Below are positions 35,851-47,846 of a stretch of 64,000 nt of DNA, piece by piece. Within the stretch, counting starts at the first letter, position 1, and each line of letters begins with the position of its first letter. The DNA comes from Cymodocea nodosa (lineage: Eukaryota; Streptophyta; Magnoliopsida; Alismatales; Cymodoceaceae), in NCBI GenBank assembly GCA_036874045.1, contig CM072345.1, forward strand, positions 3,311,501 to 3,375,500. The letters run 5' to 3'. Under the pieces are notes generated by a model. The model saw nothing but the letters and a program-made list of their open reading frames with translations. It searched no databases and was not told where the DNA came from. Both the position numbers and the translations under genes were made by a program.

Positions 35851-37555
35851 TTGAAGATTTATCTGAGAAAACAAAAAAATATGAACTTAGATGATCAAAC
35901 TAATGATGAAAGTGATGGACTTTCAGAGGTTGATGAGAATATTGAGGAAAATCAGAGAAATTGGCGTTATTCTTCATCACATCTCATTACTCAAGTCATT
36001 GGTAATATTAATGAGGGAGTTAAAACTAGAGCTTCAGTAAATTTAAATAGTATGTGTATGTTTGTTTCTATGGTGGAACCAAGGAATATAGAAGAAGCAT
36101 TATCTGATCAAAATTGGATAGTGGCAATGCAAGAAGAACTAAATCAATTCATTAGAAATGATGTTTGGGAATTAGTCTCTCCACTAGAAAATCAGTCCAT
36201 AATAGGTACAAAATGGATCTTTAGAAACAAAACTAATGAAACTGGTCAAGTTATAAGAAACAAAGCTAGATTAGTTGCACAAGGGTATACATAGGAAGGA
36301 CTAGATTATGATGATTTGCTCCTATGGCAAGGTTAGAAAGTATTAGAATATTATTGGCCTATTATATGGATTTTAAATTATATCAAATGGATGTAAAGAG
36401 TGCATTTCTAAATGGTTTAATTAATGAGTGAAGAAGTCTATGTAAAACAACCACCTGGATTTGAAGATATTAAAAATCCTGACTTTGTGTATAAATTGAA
36501 GAAAGCCTTATATGGTTTGAAGCAAACACCTAGATCATGGTATGAAAGATTATCTACTTTTTTAATAGAATAAGGTTATATCATGGGAAAAGTGGATCAT
36601 ACTGTATTTATCAAAAGAGATAGTAAAGATCAGATTGTTGTTCAAATATATGAGGATGATATAATCTTTGGAGCAACCTCTGATAAACTGATAAAAATAT
36701 TTTCTGAAGAGATGACTAGTTAGTTTGAAATGAGTATGATAGGAGAACTTTCATATTTTCTAGGACTTCAAATTAAGCAAATGGATAAAGGTATATTTTT
36801 AAATCATGAAAAATATGTAGATGAAATGCTTAAGAAATTTAATTTTAATGATACAAGGATTCGAGGAACTCCTATGAGTATTACTTTAAAGTTAGATATT
36901 GATGACATAGGAAAATCAATAGATCAAAGAAAATACAGAAGTATGATTGGTTCTTTACTTTATTTGATAGCGAGTAGACTTGATATTATGTTTGCTATGT
37001 GTGCTTGTGCTAGATTTCAATCTAATCCTAAAGAATCACACTCAAGTGTTGTTAAAAGAATATTTAGATATATAAAAGGAACAAAAAATTTTAGACAGTA
37101 TTATTCTAAGGATAGTTCAATAGATCTTATAGGATATACTAATGCTAATTATGCAGGATCTAAATCTGATAGAAAGAGTACTAGTGGCACATGTCAATTA
37201 TTGGGAAATAATTTGGTATCATGGTTTAGTAAAAAGCAAAACTGTGTAGCACTTTCTACTACAGAAGCTAAATATGTTGTTGTTGCATTGTGTTGCACTC
37301 AGATTCTGTGGATAAGGCAAACTTTAGAAGATTTTGGATTATCTTATGATACAACTGAGATTTATTGTAACAATAGTTCTGCAATAAATCTTTCCAAAAA
37401 TCTTGTATTACATTCTAGAGCAAAGCATATAGAGGTTAGACATCATTTTCTAATAGATAACGTAATTAAAGGAAAAATTAAATTAGAATTTGTGTCTAGT
37501 AAAAATCAATTAGCTGGTATATTTACAAAACCTCTAGATGAAAATACATTCCAGT
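35851..37555 (+). pseudogene. Copia reverse transcriptase and RNase H, 3' truncated
   Basis: The RT is seen as [46 protein letters not shown] and an active site YEDD where YVDD is expected (near 36650). The RNase H is seen as GYTNANYAG (usual TDAD changed to TNAN), RKSTSG, ALSTTEAKYV and RAKHIEVRHHF. The frame 36730-37599 is open, but copia sequence stops after IFTKPLDEN at about 37555; the env-like ORF, PPT and 3' LTR are missing. Confidence 0.87.
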
Positions 37556-37876
37556 ATAACATTAATTGCACCATACCATATACTGTGTTAATTGGATGAT
37601 TAATATTTTTTACTACTATTTTAATGGAAATCTAAGACTATTTACTAAAATTCACAGAGTATACTATGATAAGAATTTTATGATTTGATTAAATACTTCT
37701 TAATAAAATATTATTTTATTAAATGGTATACTGCTATTAATCCAACACTCCTATTTTAATTGATTCACAGAGTTAATAAAATGCTAATCTAAGACTATTT
37801 TAATGTTAGTTAATATACCAGTATATACTATTTTTTATAACATTAATTGCATTATCATAAACAAGGAATCTATACT
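37556..37876. other. Intervening sequence, no recognised content
   Basis: A/T-rich, no ORF. It contains imperfect internal repeats (tataacattaattgca at about 37555 and 37837, and aatctaagactatt twice). It separates the truncated copia pol from a truncated family-B LTR. Confidence 0.5.
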
Positions 37877-39385
37877 CATGGTTAATTGCATAATATTTAG
37901 CTTATCATGCGAGAATTAAGCCATTATGTTATAATTGCACTGTTAGATGCTTTAATAAAAGAATCTGCATAATTCTAGGGAATTAATGTTAATTTAGTAC
38001 ATTTCTAAACTATTGGCAAATTGCAGGCTATGAAATGTTTAAGTATCTGAATTTTCTATTATTTCAAAGAGTTTTGTTTAATGTATTGGACAGTTATGTT
38101 TTAAATGCTTAAAGAATATTTTATTATTTACTGGATTGCACGTATTGAATTTAAATGCTTTAGTATATCACGTGAGATGCACATGTTTAACTAGTTAAGT
38201 TAGCATAACTGTACGCATTGAGTTACATGAATACACACTAAGGTAATGCGTTATGTTAGCGGCTTATTTCTTTATTGCACGTGTTTTATAGTTAAATCAA
38301 CGAAGTAAGTCCATTGAGTTATCTATAACTCCACGGACCATTTATTTTCGAAGGAAATAGGACATTCAAAGGAAAACCACGATTGCACGTATCACGTAGG
38401 AAATCGCTCGTGGAAGGAAGAAGAAATCACGATCGTTGATATGAACGAAAGAAATCCAACTGATCATCGAAGTAGAAGCAGTTACTACTAAGAAATATAA
38501 AGGACAAGGAGAAAAGAATATACAAGTGTGGCTAGTGTGTGTGCAGAGGAGATCAACTTGCAATTTTGGACTCGTGATTCTATAGAGAGAGGAGACAAAA
38601 TTGTAAGTGGTTAAATTTTCAATGATGTAATTGCGTCGCATGTAGTGACAGAAGTTTTTACTATCAATAGAGATTACTTTTACATTTCACCTTTCGCCCA
38701 TTTTCATGATCATATAAAAACAAAAAAACCAAAAACAACTTATCTGTGTTTATAATTAGTATTGGAGTGTTGTATTGTTTGTTTTGTATCGTGATTATTG
38801 TTATCATTGTCAGTGTTTGGAATGTTTCATGTTTGTTTAAAATTAAAAAAAAATATATATAGAAAATAGTTTTACAGTTTATTGAAATCGAATTGTTCTT
38901 AATACTTAAAGATTTCAATGGTTACTGTATAAAATATCTGAATGTTAGTGTTGCTAAATGATAAATTTAATATTAACTAGTATTAAAGAGCTTAATTGAT
39001 GTTATTTACAATCTATGGAACCGCTCAATGGTTGACCGAATTCCTTTGTAAATAGCAGTATTAATCTGGATAGATAACTTCGTTGAGTTACTTCAATTTC
39101 ACGAGGTTAGTTCGTTGAGTTAGTTATAACTCAACGAAGTGCTTACTGAAGATATAAATTTCATTATTAAAAACAGAACAGTACACAATTCTTCCTCAAT
39201 TCTCTATGGGATCGACCTATACTTGCACACAAATACAATATACATTGTGTACTTGTAGTTAAAATACAAATTAGAATTAATATCTAATTTGTGTGAAAGA
39301 TCGTTTGTTGACTTCTAAAAAGGAATTAATGATAAGCATAAAGATAAATTAACTAAGTTACAAACAGAAGTTAACAAGGCAACCA
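37877..39385 (+). mobile_element. Family-B LTR, 5'-truncated (5' LTR of element G)
   Basis: Begins inside the family consensus (atggttaattgcataat) and ends ggcaacca immediately before a good primer site. It has internal deletions around 38350 and 38545. It is the 5' LTR of the gag copy at 43826; a two-layer solo-LTR nest separates them. Confidence 0.8.
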
Positions 39386-39392
39386 AGTTTTC

Positions 39393-39410
39393 TAGCGCCG
39401 TTGCTGGGGA
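39393..39410 (+). other. Primer-binding site (tRNA-Asp type)
   Basis: TAGCGCCGTTGCTGGGGA, the best-preserved family-B site; compare TGGCGCCGCTGCTGGGGA in element D. Confidence 0.85.
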
Positions 39411-39419
39411 ATTGAGTAG

Positions 39420-42400
39420 TGTTTAGAATGAAAAAGTGCATATTATTAATGGTTAAATGATGGTTAATTGCATAATATTTAGCTTATCATATGTGAATTA
39501 AGCCATTATGTTATAATTGCACTGTTGTATGCATTAATTGAAGAATTTGCTTAAATTGGGGGAATTAATGTTAATTTAGTACATTTCTGAACTGTCGGTA
39601 AGTTGTAGGCTGTGAAATTCTTAAGTATCCAAATTTTTTGATAATTCGGACAGTTATGTTTAACATATCGAACATCATTCAGACAGTTATGTTTAACAAA
39701 CCGAACATGTATCGGATAGTTATGTTTAAATTGTCGAACAGTTATGTTTTGAAAGAATATTTTATTATTTCCTGAAGTACACGTGTCGAAACCATAATGC
39801 ATGACTGAAGTGAACTTTCGGTGAGTTATCTATAACTATCCGAAATTGTAGTTGGGCATCGGACAGTTATATGTATAACTCTCCAAAATTTCTTTTTATT
39901 TATAAAATAGCTGAGGACACGTGTCATGCTCTAGGAAATTAACTTAAGTGGATTTTCGGTGAGTTATCTCTAACTATCCGAAATGTATCTAGGCATCGGA
40001 TAGTTAGACTTGTAACTCTCCAAAATGTTATTTTATGATTAAATTGCTGCTGACATGCGTCGAGATCTAGTAGATTTACTTAAGTTATATATCGGTGAGT
40101 TATTTGTAACTATCCGAAATGCATCTAAGCATCGAATAGTTAAGTTTATAAGTATCCGAAATGCACCTGAGCATCGGATAGTTAAATTTATGCACGTGTT
40201 TTATAGTTAAATCAACGAAGAAAGTTCGTTGAGTTATCTATAACTCCACGGACTATTTATTTTCTAATATGCCACTGTAGCGGTTGCAGAAACAGGACAA
40301 TTGGAAGAAAAACCATGACTGCACGTATCGCGTAGGGAGAAGAAAGCAATGTCGTTGATATGAATGAAGGAAATCCAACTGACCATTCAAGCAGAAGTAG
40401 TTACTACTAAAGAAATATAAAAGAAAAGAAGAAAAAGAAGAAAGGGTGTTGTTTAGAATGAAAAAGTGCATATTATTAACGGTTAAATGATGGTTAATTA
40501 CATAATTTTTAGCTTATCATATAAGAATTAAGCCATTATGTTATAATTGCACTATTATATGCTTTAATTGAAGAATTTACTTAATTTGGGGGAATTAATG
40601 TTAATTTAGTATATTTATGAACTATCGTTAAGTTGCAGGCTGTGAAATTCTTAAGTATCTGAATTTTCTGATATTTTGGACAGTTATGTTTAGTATACCG
40701 AACAAATTTGGACAGTTATGTTTAACAGACCGAATATGTATCGGATAGTTATGTTTAAATTACCGAATAGTTATGTTTTGAGAGAATATTTTATTATTTC
40801 CTGAAGTACACATGTCGAAACCATAATGAATGACTTAAGTGAACTTTCGGTGAGTTATCTATAACTATCCGAAATTGCAGCTGGGCATCAGATAGTTATC
40901 CCTGTAACTCTCCGAAATCTCTTTTTATTTTATAAAATAATTGAGGACACGTGTCATGTTCTGGGAAATTGACTTAAGTGGATTTTCGGTGAGTTAGTTG
41001 TAACTATCCGAAATGCATCGGAGCATCGGATAGTTAGACCTGTAACTCTCCGAAATGTTATTTTATGATTAAACTGCTGTTGACATGTGTTGAGATCTAG
41101 TAGATTTACTTAAGTTATATTTTGGTGAGTTAGCTGTAACTATCCTAAATACACCTGAGCATCGGATAGTTGTTTATGCACGTGTTTTATAGTTAAATCA
41201 ACGAAGAAAGTCCATTGAGTTATCTGTAACTCCACGGACTATATATATATTTTCTAATATGCCACTGTAGCGGTTGCAGGAATAGATAGTTGGAAGAGAA
41301 AAACCACGTTTGCACGTATCGCGCAGGGAGAAGACAACATCGCCGTGGATATGAATGAAGGAAATCCAACCGACCATTCAAGCAAAAGCAGTTACTACTG
41401 AAGAAATATAAAAGAAAAGAAAAAATAAGAAGAAGGGTGTGATCGATGGGTAGACAGTGTGTGTAGAGGAGGATCGACGTCGCAATTCTTTGAACTACCA
41501 CACCAACCATCATCATCACCACCATAATCACCAACCATCGGAAGTCTGTGAGGATACTTGCCTGATGTTAGGTTGATTCCGAGCCAAACACAGTGCTTGA
41601 CAACCACTATGAGGAGTGATCGCGTCGTGGGAAGGGAAGCCATTTTCACCAAGTGCCGACTCATATTTCAGGAGATCGTAAAGCTTTTAGCCTTAGCTTC
41701 GGGTTGATGCCTGTATGCTGAAGAAGAGATCATCTTGTAATTTTGGACTCGCGATTCTATAGGGAGAGGAGACAGAATTATAAGTGGTTTAATTTTCAAT
41801 GGTGTAATCGCGTTGCAAGTAGTGTCGAAAGTATTTACTGTCAAGTGAGATTACTTTACATTTCACCTATCGCCCATTTCCATGTTCATATTAAAACAAA
41901 AATACCAAAAACAATTTATCTATGTTTGTATGTTGTATTTGAGTGTTGTATTGTTTGTGTTGTATCGTGATTAATGTTATCTTTGTTAGTGTTGTGATTG
42001 TTTTATGTTTATTTTAGTTTTACAGTTTACTGAAATTGGTTCGTTCAAAAGACTTAAAGATTTTAATGGTTACCGTTTGAATTATCTAAATGTTAGTATT
42101 ACTTAATGATAAATCCAATGTTAACTAACATTAAAGAGCTTAATTGATGTTATTTACAATCTGTGGAATCGCCCAATGGTTGGTCGAATTCCTTTGTAAA
42201 TAGCAGTATTAAAAAGAAAAGTCAGGCTCGTGGAGTTAACTTAAGTCCACAAGGTTAGTCCGTTGAGTTAGCCATAACTCAACGAACTTAGTCCATTGAG
42301 TTAACTATGAGTCAACGGAGAGCTTATTGAATATATAAATTTGATTTTTAACAAGCAAACAGTTCTCAAGTTCGTCAGCAATTCCCTCTGGGATCGACCT

Positions 42401-43747
42401 GTACTTGCACACTGATACAATAGACACTATGCACTTGTAGTTAAAGTACAAATTGGAATTAATATCTAAATTGTATTAAAGGTTATTTGTTTACTTCTAA
42501 AAGAGAGAATTGGCATAAAGATAAATTAACTAAGTAAAAATAGAAGTAACAAATACAAGTTTTTCTAGTGTAGTGTTGGGAAAAACCAAACAGGTGTGAT
42601 CGATGGGCGGACAGTGTGTGCAAAGGAGGATCAGCGTCGTAATTCTCTGAAGTACCACACCAACCATCATCACCACCACCACAATCACCAATCATCAGAG
42701 GTTTGTGAGAATACTTTCTTGATGTTGGGTCGATTCCGAGCCAAACACAGTGCCTGACAACCATTGTGAGGAGTTATTGCGTCACGGGAAGGGAAGCAAT
42801 TTTCACCAAGCGTCGACTCATATTTCAGGAGATCGTAAAGCTTTTAGCCTTGACTTCGGGTTGATGCCTGTATGCTGAAGAGGAGATCATCTTGCAATTT
42901 TGGACTTGCGATTCTATAGGGGAGGAGACAAAATTGTAAGTGGTTTAATTTTCAATGGTGTAATCGTGTTGCAAGTAGTGTCGGAAGTATTTACTATCAA
43001 GTGAGATTACTTTACATTTCACCTTTCGCCCATTTTCATGTTCATATTAAAACAAAAATACCAAAAACAATTTATCTATGTTTGTATGTTGTATTTGAGT
43101 GCTGTATTGTTTGTGTTGTATCATGATTAATGTTATCTTTGTCAATGTTGTGATTGTTTTTTGTTGTTTTAGTTTTACAGTTTATTGAAATTGGTTCGTT
43201 CAAAAGACTTAAAGATTTTAATGGTTACTATTTGAATTATCTGAATGTTAGTATTGCTTAATGATAAATCCAATGTTAACTAACATTAAAGAGCCTAATT
43301 GATGTTATTTACAATCTGTGGAATTACCCAATGGTTGGCCGAATTCCTTTGTAAATAGCAGTATTAAAAAAAAAGGACAAACTTATGGAGTTAACTTATG
43401 TCCACGAGGTTAGTCCGTTGAGTTAGCTATAACTCAACGAACTTTGTCTGTTGAGTTAACTGTAATTCAACGGAGAGCTTATTGAATATATAAATTTGAT
43501 TATTAACAAATGAACAGTTCTCAAGTTCTTCAGCAATTCCCTTTGGGATCGACCTATACTTGCACACTGATACAATAGACACTATGCACTTGAAGTTAAA
43601 GTACAAATTGGAATTAATATCTAAATTGTATTAAAGGTTGTTTGTTTACTTCTAAAAGAAAGAATAAGCATAAACATAAATTAACTAAGTAAAAACAGAA
43701 GTAACAAATCCAAGTTTTTCTAGTGTAGTGCTGGGAAAACACAAACA
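39420..43747 (+). mobile_element. Solo family-B LTR with 5-bp TSD, itself split by another solo LTR
   Basis: Parts 39420-40449 and 42598-43747 total 2180 bp. It starts TGTTTAGAATG and ends GGGAAAACACAAACA. It is flanked by agtag at 39415-39419 and 43748-43752, and sits between the primer site and the gag start of element G. The uninterrupted leader (gaattgagaagctaag) is seen at 9093-9108. Confidence 0.9.
40450..42592 (+). mobile_element. Inner solo family-B LTR with 5-bp TSD
   Basis: Runs TGTTTAGAATG to aaaaaccaaaca (2143 bp), flanked by ggtgt at 40445-40449 and 42593-42597. It landed in the same family's LTR just downstream of its TATA box. The uninterrupted target is visible inside this very copy near 41434 (agggtgtgatcgatgg). 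Confidence 0.93.
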
Positions 43748-43825
43748 AGTAGCTAAGAAATTGTGAGTGTTGTTTTGTTTTAATAGCAAGAGGGGTGTTG
43801 TGTGTTTTCTTTTATAATTGAGAAT

Positions 43826-44645
43826 ATGGCATATGCTTATGCTCAAAGATTTCTGAAACCTATAGTTAGCATATGTGAATTCTGTAATTCTGAAGGTCAC
43901 GACATTTCTAATTGTTTGAAATTGAGACGTCTGTAGATTGTTAGATCACATGAACAACAAATGAATTATCTTCAATATAATAGAGCCGAGAATGAGAATC
44001 CTATGGTTTACCGAACTGATGGTCAGTATAGAATGTGTAATATGTTGAGAGACACCAAAGTTTGGGATGGGTATGATAGACTGGAGTGTAGTATAGAGCA
44101 AAACATGGACAAATTAGAACACTTTATGTGTCAGCAACAAGAAGTCAACCAATTAAACTATAAGGAAGCATATTCAGAACCTAAAATTGATATCATTTAT
44201 AAAACTAAAAAAACCTTAATGAAAATTGATCAAAAATTGAATGCAATGAGATTAGATGATCTAGAAAGAAAACTAAAAGCATTGGATGAATATACAATGA
44301 AATTACAAGTTATGCAACAGGACAACACAAATGAAAATTATAATGTTATAGATTTGCATAATTTGCAAGATATACAGACAAAAGAGAATATCAATGCAAT
44401 AGAATTTAAAGAATGTACTTTAAAACTAAAAACAATTGAAGATCATAATCACAAAAATAATATACAAGAACATCATGAGAGTAACGAAAATCTGGAAGAT
44501 GTATGTATAACACTAAGATTTGAAAATAATATACCACCAAGAATTCAAAAAGAAAGTAATAGAAAGATGGGTAAGAACACAAATCAAAATGATAATGAAA
44601 ATATAATATCTGAAAATATAGAAATCAATGACAAAAGGTCTGAAT
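43826..44645 (+). pseudogene. Family-B gag, zinc-knuckle-first (element G)
   Basis: ATG at 43826 gives MAYAYAQRFLKPIVSICEFC, so the CX2CX4HX4C knuckle (CEFC...H...C) lies about 18-32 codons from the start, with all four ligands present. One TAG at 43934 (CAG in the copies at 9281 and 59328), then an open Lys/Asn/Glu-rich frame. Family sequence stops near 44645, where it joins unrelated DNA; the frame runs on to 44686 by chance. No capsid domain precedes the knuckle. Confidence 0.8.
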
Positions 44646-44730
44646 CAAAAAATGAGAGGAGAGGAACTTACGAGAGTAAAACTTAGAAGTTGCTAAGTAT
44701 TAACTCAACGAAGTTAGTTCGTGGAGTTAG
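44646..44730 (+). other. Left flank of the D insertion (family-F leader part 1)
   Basis: Joins 54578 onward once D and one target copy are removed. It carries the hairpin half-sites taactcaacgaa and cgtggagttag. Confidence 0.55.
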
Positions 44731-46266
44731 TATTCAAGCTTTAATTTTGCCCATTTTTAATGAATTTTATAAGTAATTTTGCATGATATTATATATCTAT
44801 GATGGATAAATGATATTAATTATGGGTAATATAAGTCTTGAAATATAGTGCAATATAGAAATTTAATTAACAAGTGCATCCCCCATTGGATATAATTTTA
44901 CATGAAACACATTGATTTATTTTGCATGTCCTATGTTGGCTAACGTCTCTTGGAGTTCAACTTCCATTAATTGTAGGTAACATATATATGGGAGGAGCTT
45001 AATGCAAAAGACCAAAGAAGATGTAAAGAATCAAAAGTTGGTGGACTAAACTTTAAAGAAGAGGACATGCCAACACCTTATTGACCCTCCTAGATCTATG
45101 ACATCTTATTGGCTTGGTGATAAAACCAAGGTGCCATATCAAAGAGAGAGAAGACAAAACAACATAAATACAAGGGGAGAGGAATTTCGGCCAACACCTT
45201 GGTGCTTCCAACGAGAGAAAGAAAGAAGAGAAGAAAGCTTGGAGGTGAGGCTTATGCTTGCAAGGAGACCATCCATTGATGCTATTCACCATTCCAAGGG
45301 CTAAGGAGAAGACGTCCAAGCTTGGAGGTGGATTTGTTGCCAAGTTCCATTGAATTCAAAGCTCTAGAGAAGAAGATAAGAAGCTCCTAAGGTAGTGACA
45401 ACTCTTAGAGTTTATTATTTTCTTGTATAGAAGGAAGAATTGATGAGAAATGGTGGTGAACATCTCAATTATATGTCTTCTTAGCTAGATAGAGTTCAAT
45501 GAATGTATATGAATGTTTAATTCTTCTTTTCAACTTCTAATTTGCATCCTCTATTCACATGTATTGTTGGGGCTGTTGGTGAGGCTTTCACCCGAGTGAA
45601 TGACACTCATCAATGGTGGCTTGGCGCATTTGAGAAGAAGGTGTGAATTGAAAGAAGAAGAAAATAAGTGTTGATGTTCATTTGAATGAAGAACCTATCA
45701 CTTATATCTAGTTGTTAATTTTAATTTCAGTAGTTAATTGATTTTGTTATATCTTATATAGATCACATTTTGTCCTAATCAATCTCCAAAAACAATTTCT
45801 AATGCAAGTAGTATAGTATAGTTTAGCTAGAGTAGCAAATAGCATAGTTGCATGCATTTAGTATAAATTAGAATAGAGTAGTATAGTCTATTGAACCTTG
45901 TTGTTTTATTTTTCTTTCCTTAATATTGATGCATTGATATCACTTCTGAAATCACGTGGAACTTGTGTGCATGTTATAATTGAATGAGTTGATAGATTTA
46001 CAAGTAAAGAAATTGATTCACATCACCATTTTCCACTACAAATTGCCTTGAAATTGCATGATTTGTGAGCTTGTGTTAACTTTGATTATTCTACATTCAC
46101 ATGTCATTAATTTACTGAAGTATACCTAAGAGCTTGAAGAACAAGTTGAGTAATAGTTGATTAAGTCATAAACACAATCCTTGTGGAAGAATGATCTGTA
46201 TTTGCCATGTACACCAAAAGAACTGTGCACTTGCAGTAAAGCTTGAGCTAAAAATATAGCTCAACA
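44731..46266 (+). repeat. 5' LTR of element D
   Basis: Starts TATTCAAGC (3' copy TGTTCAAGC) and ends AGCTCAACA. Its U5 shares the ctgtatttgcc...actgtgcacttgcag phrase with family B, consistent with a common lineage. Both LTRs give small antisense ORFs without domains. Confidence 0.95.
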
Positions 46267-46272
46267 AGTTTT

Positions 46273-46290
46273 TGGCGCCGCTGCTGGGGA
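46273..46290 (+). other. Primer-binding site of element D (tRNA-Asp type)
   Basis: TGGCGCCGCTGCTGGGGA, six bases after the LTR end; very close to the Athila-type site complementary to tRNA-Asp. Confidence 0.9.
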
Positions 46291-46415
46291 TTGGCAATTT
46301 GGCTTAGTTTATTTTTACCATATTTGAAGTTCTTAGTTGGTTGTCTGACAAATTTTGATAAACATATCTTTTTTGTGCTTAGTTGTGAATTTTATTGCTT
46401 AAATTTCTTGCAAGT

Positions 46416-47846
46416 ATGTCAAATTTTCATCATGATGATCCTTTTAAGTTTATAAATGATTTTTTATCTGAAAGTGCTTGTTCTTATTGCCATGTAAAAG
46501 GCCATGATGAAAGCATATGTACCAGCAAGTTATTTAATATAAAAATTCAACCAGTAGAAGAAACAACTCATGTTAGTGATGAATATGATGTCTTGCATGA
46601 TGCTAGTGAATTTTCTTATGATTTTGATATGCATAAATCTCATATTGATGAAAGAAATGATGTTTGTGATTGCTCTCATGTTAGTAGTTGTTCTATAGAA
46701 GAGTCCATGAGGAATATAGAGAGAATCATAGAGTTAGGAGATAGCTATTATGTTGCCACTAAGCTCCTACAACAAAAAGAAGGTGTAATTGTCATAGATG
46801 ATGAAGAAGACTCTAACGTAGATGAAAACGTGAATTTAATCTTAAGATCTGGAAAAACCATAGAAAGAAACATATTAGAACATGAAAGTGAAGAAAAACA
46901 AAGTGAAGAAAACGTAGATGAAAAGGAAGAAAATATGTTGACAAGAGATGAACATAAAGATGTAGAAGTAGAACATGAAGGAGTTGAACTTGAAAAATGT
47001 CTAATGGATGAAAATAATGAAGAATTAATTGAAGAAAACCCTGTTATAGACTTAGAAATGGATAAAAAGAAAGAAGAAACATCTGAAAATATGAACAACA
47101 AACCACCATTTCCTAGTCAGCTTGACAACAACAAAGAAAATGAGGAAAATGAAGCTATAAGAACCATATTTAAGAAAATCAATGTTAATATGCCTATGTT
47201 AGAATTAATTAGAAAAATTCCAGCATATGGGAGGATGCTTAAAAACCTTTGTACCAAGCATAGGAAGCCAAGAAAAAAATTAAGTAAGCAAGTTTATTTA
47301 ACCGAGTTAAGTAGTTCAATGTTGCTTGATAGTTTAGCTAAAAAATTCAATGATCCTGGTGTTCCTCTAATAACTTGCTTAATAGGGAATGTTTTAATTG
47401 AAAAAGCATTATTAGATCTTGGTGTAGGAGTTAACGTGATGCCAAAACACTTATATGAACAATTGGAAATCACAGGAATTAAGAAAACTAGAACACTAAT
47501 TAAACTAGCTGATAGATCATATAGGAGTCCCATGGGTATTGTAGAAGATGTCTTAATTCAAATTGAAGATTTTATATACCCAGCCGACTTTATCATTTTA
47601 GAAACCAATGCACCAACTTGTGAACCAAATGAATCTACATTGATCCTAGGGAGACCATTCTTAGCAACTATTAATGCCCACATTAATTGCAGAAATGGTA
47701 AAATGTCAATCTCCTTTAACAATAAGATGATATCATTGAACATTTTTAAAAGAGATAGGACTATAAACCATCAAGTAGATGACAACATTAGTGTAAGCAT
47801 TTCTGAATTATTTGAAGAAGTTGAAAATACTAGAGGAAGAACTTAG
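46416..47846 (+). CDS. Short Gag-protease of element D
   Basis: 476 codons from ATG 46416; an upstream TTG at 46395 is in frame but unlikely as a start. Zinc knuckle C22-C25-H30-C35, then an acidic, Glu-rich middle containing VIVIDDEED (residues 124-132). Next come an Athila-type [21 protein letters not shown] block, the protease [16 protein letters not shown] (Asp334), LADRSYRSP and [11 protein letters not shown]. Known Athila Gag has several hundred residues of capsid before the knuckle; here there are about 20. Particle formation would need another Gag. The frame ends with a stop in a 50-bp overlap with pol. Confidence 0.85.
   Translation: MSNFHHDDPFKFINDFLSESACSYCHVKGHDESICTSKLFNIKIQPVEETTHVSDEYDVLHDASEFSYDFDMHKSHIDERNDVCDCSHVSSCSIEESMRNIERIIELGDSYYVATKLLQQKEGVIVIDDEEDSNVDENVNLILRSGKTIERNILEHESEEKQSEENVDEKEENMLTRDEHKDVEVEHEGVELEKCLMDENNEELIEENPVIDLEMDKKKEETSENMNNKPPFPSQLDNNKENEENEAIRTIFKKINVNMPMLELIRKIPAYGRMLKNLCTKHRKPRKKLSKQVYLTELSSSMLLDSLAKKFNDPGVPLITCLIGNVLIEKALLDLGVGVNVMPKHLYEQLEITGIKKTRTLIKLADRSYRSPMGIVEDVLIQIEDFIYPADFIILETNAPTCEPNESTLILGRPFLATINAHINCRNGKMSISFNNKMISLNIFKRDRTINHQVDDNISVSISELFEEVENTRGRT

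Noticed and set aside
37556-37599. Continuation of the copia RNase H frame to a stop at 37599
   Set aside because: Family similarity ends at about 37555; the last codons are unrelated A/T-rich DNA read by chance.
45053-45343. Antisense 96-codon ORF present in both D LTRs (also 53359-53649)
   Set aside because: The two LTRs are nearly identical by descent, so shared openness is not evidence of coding; no domain seen.
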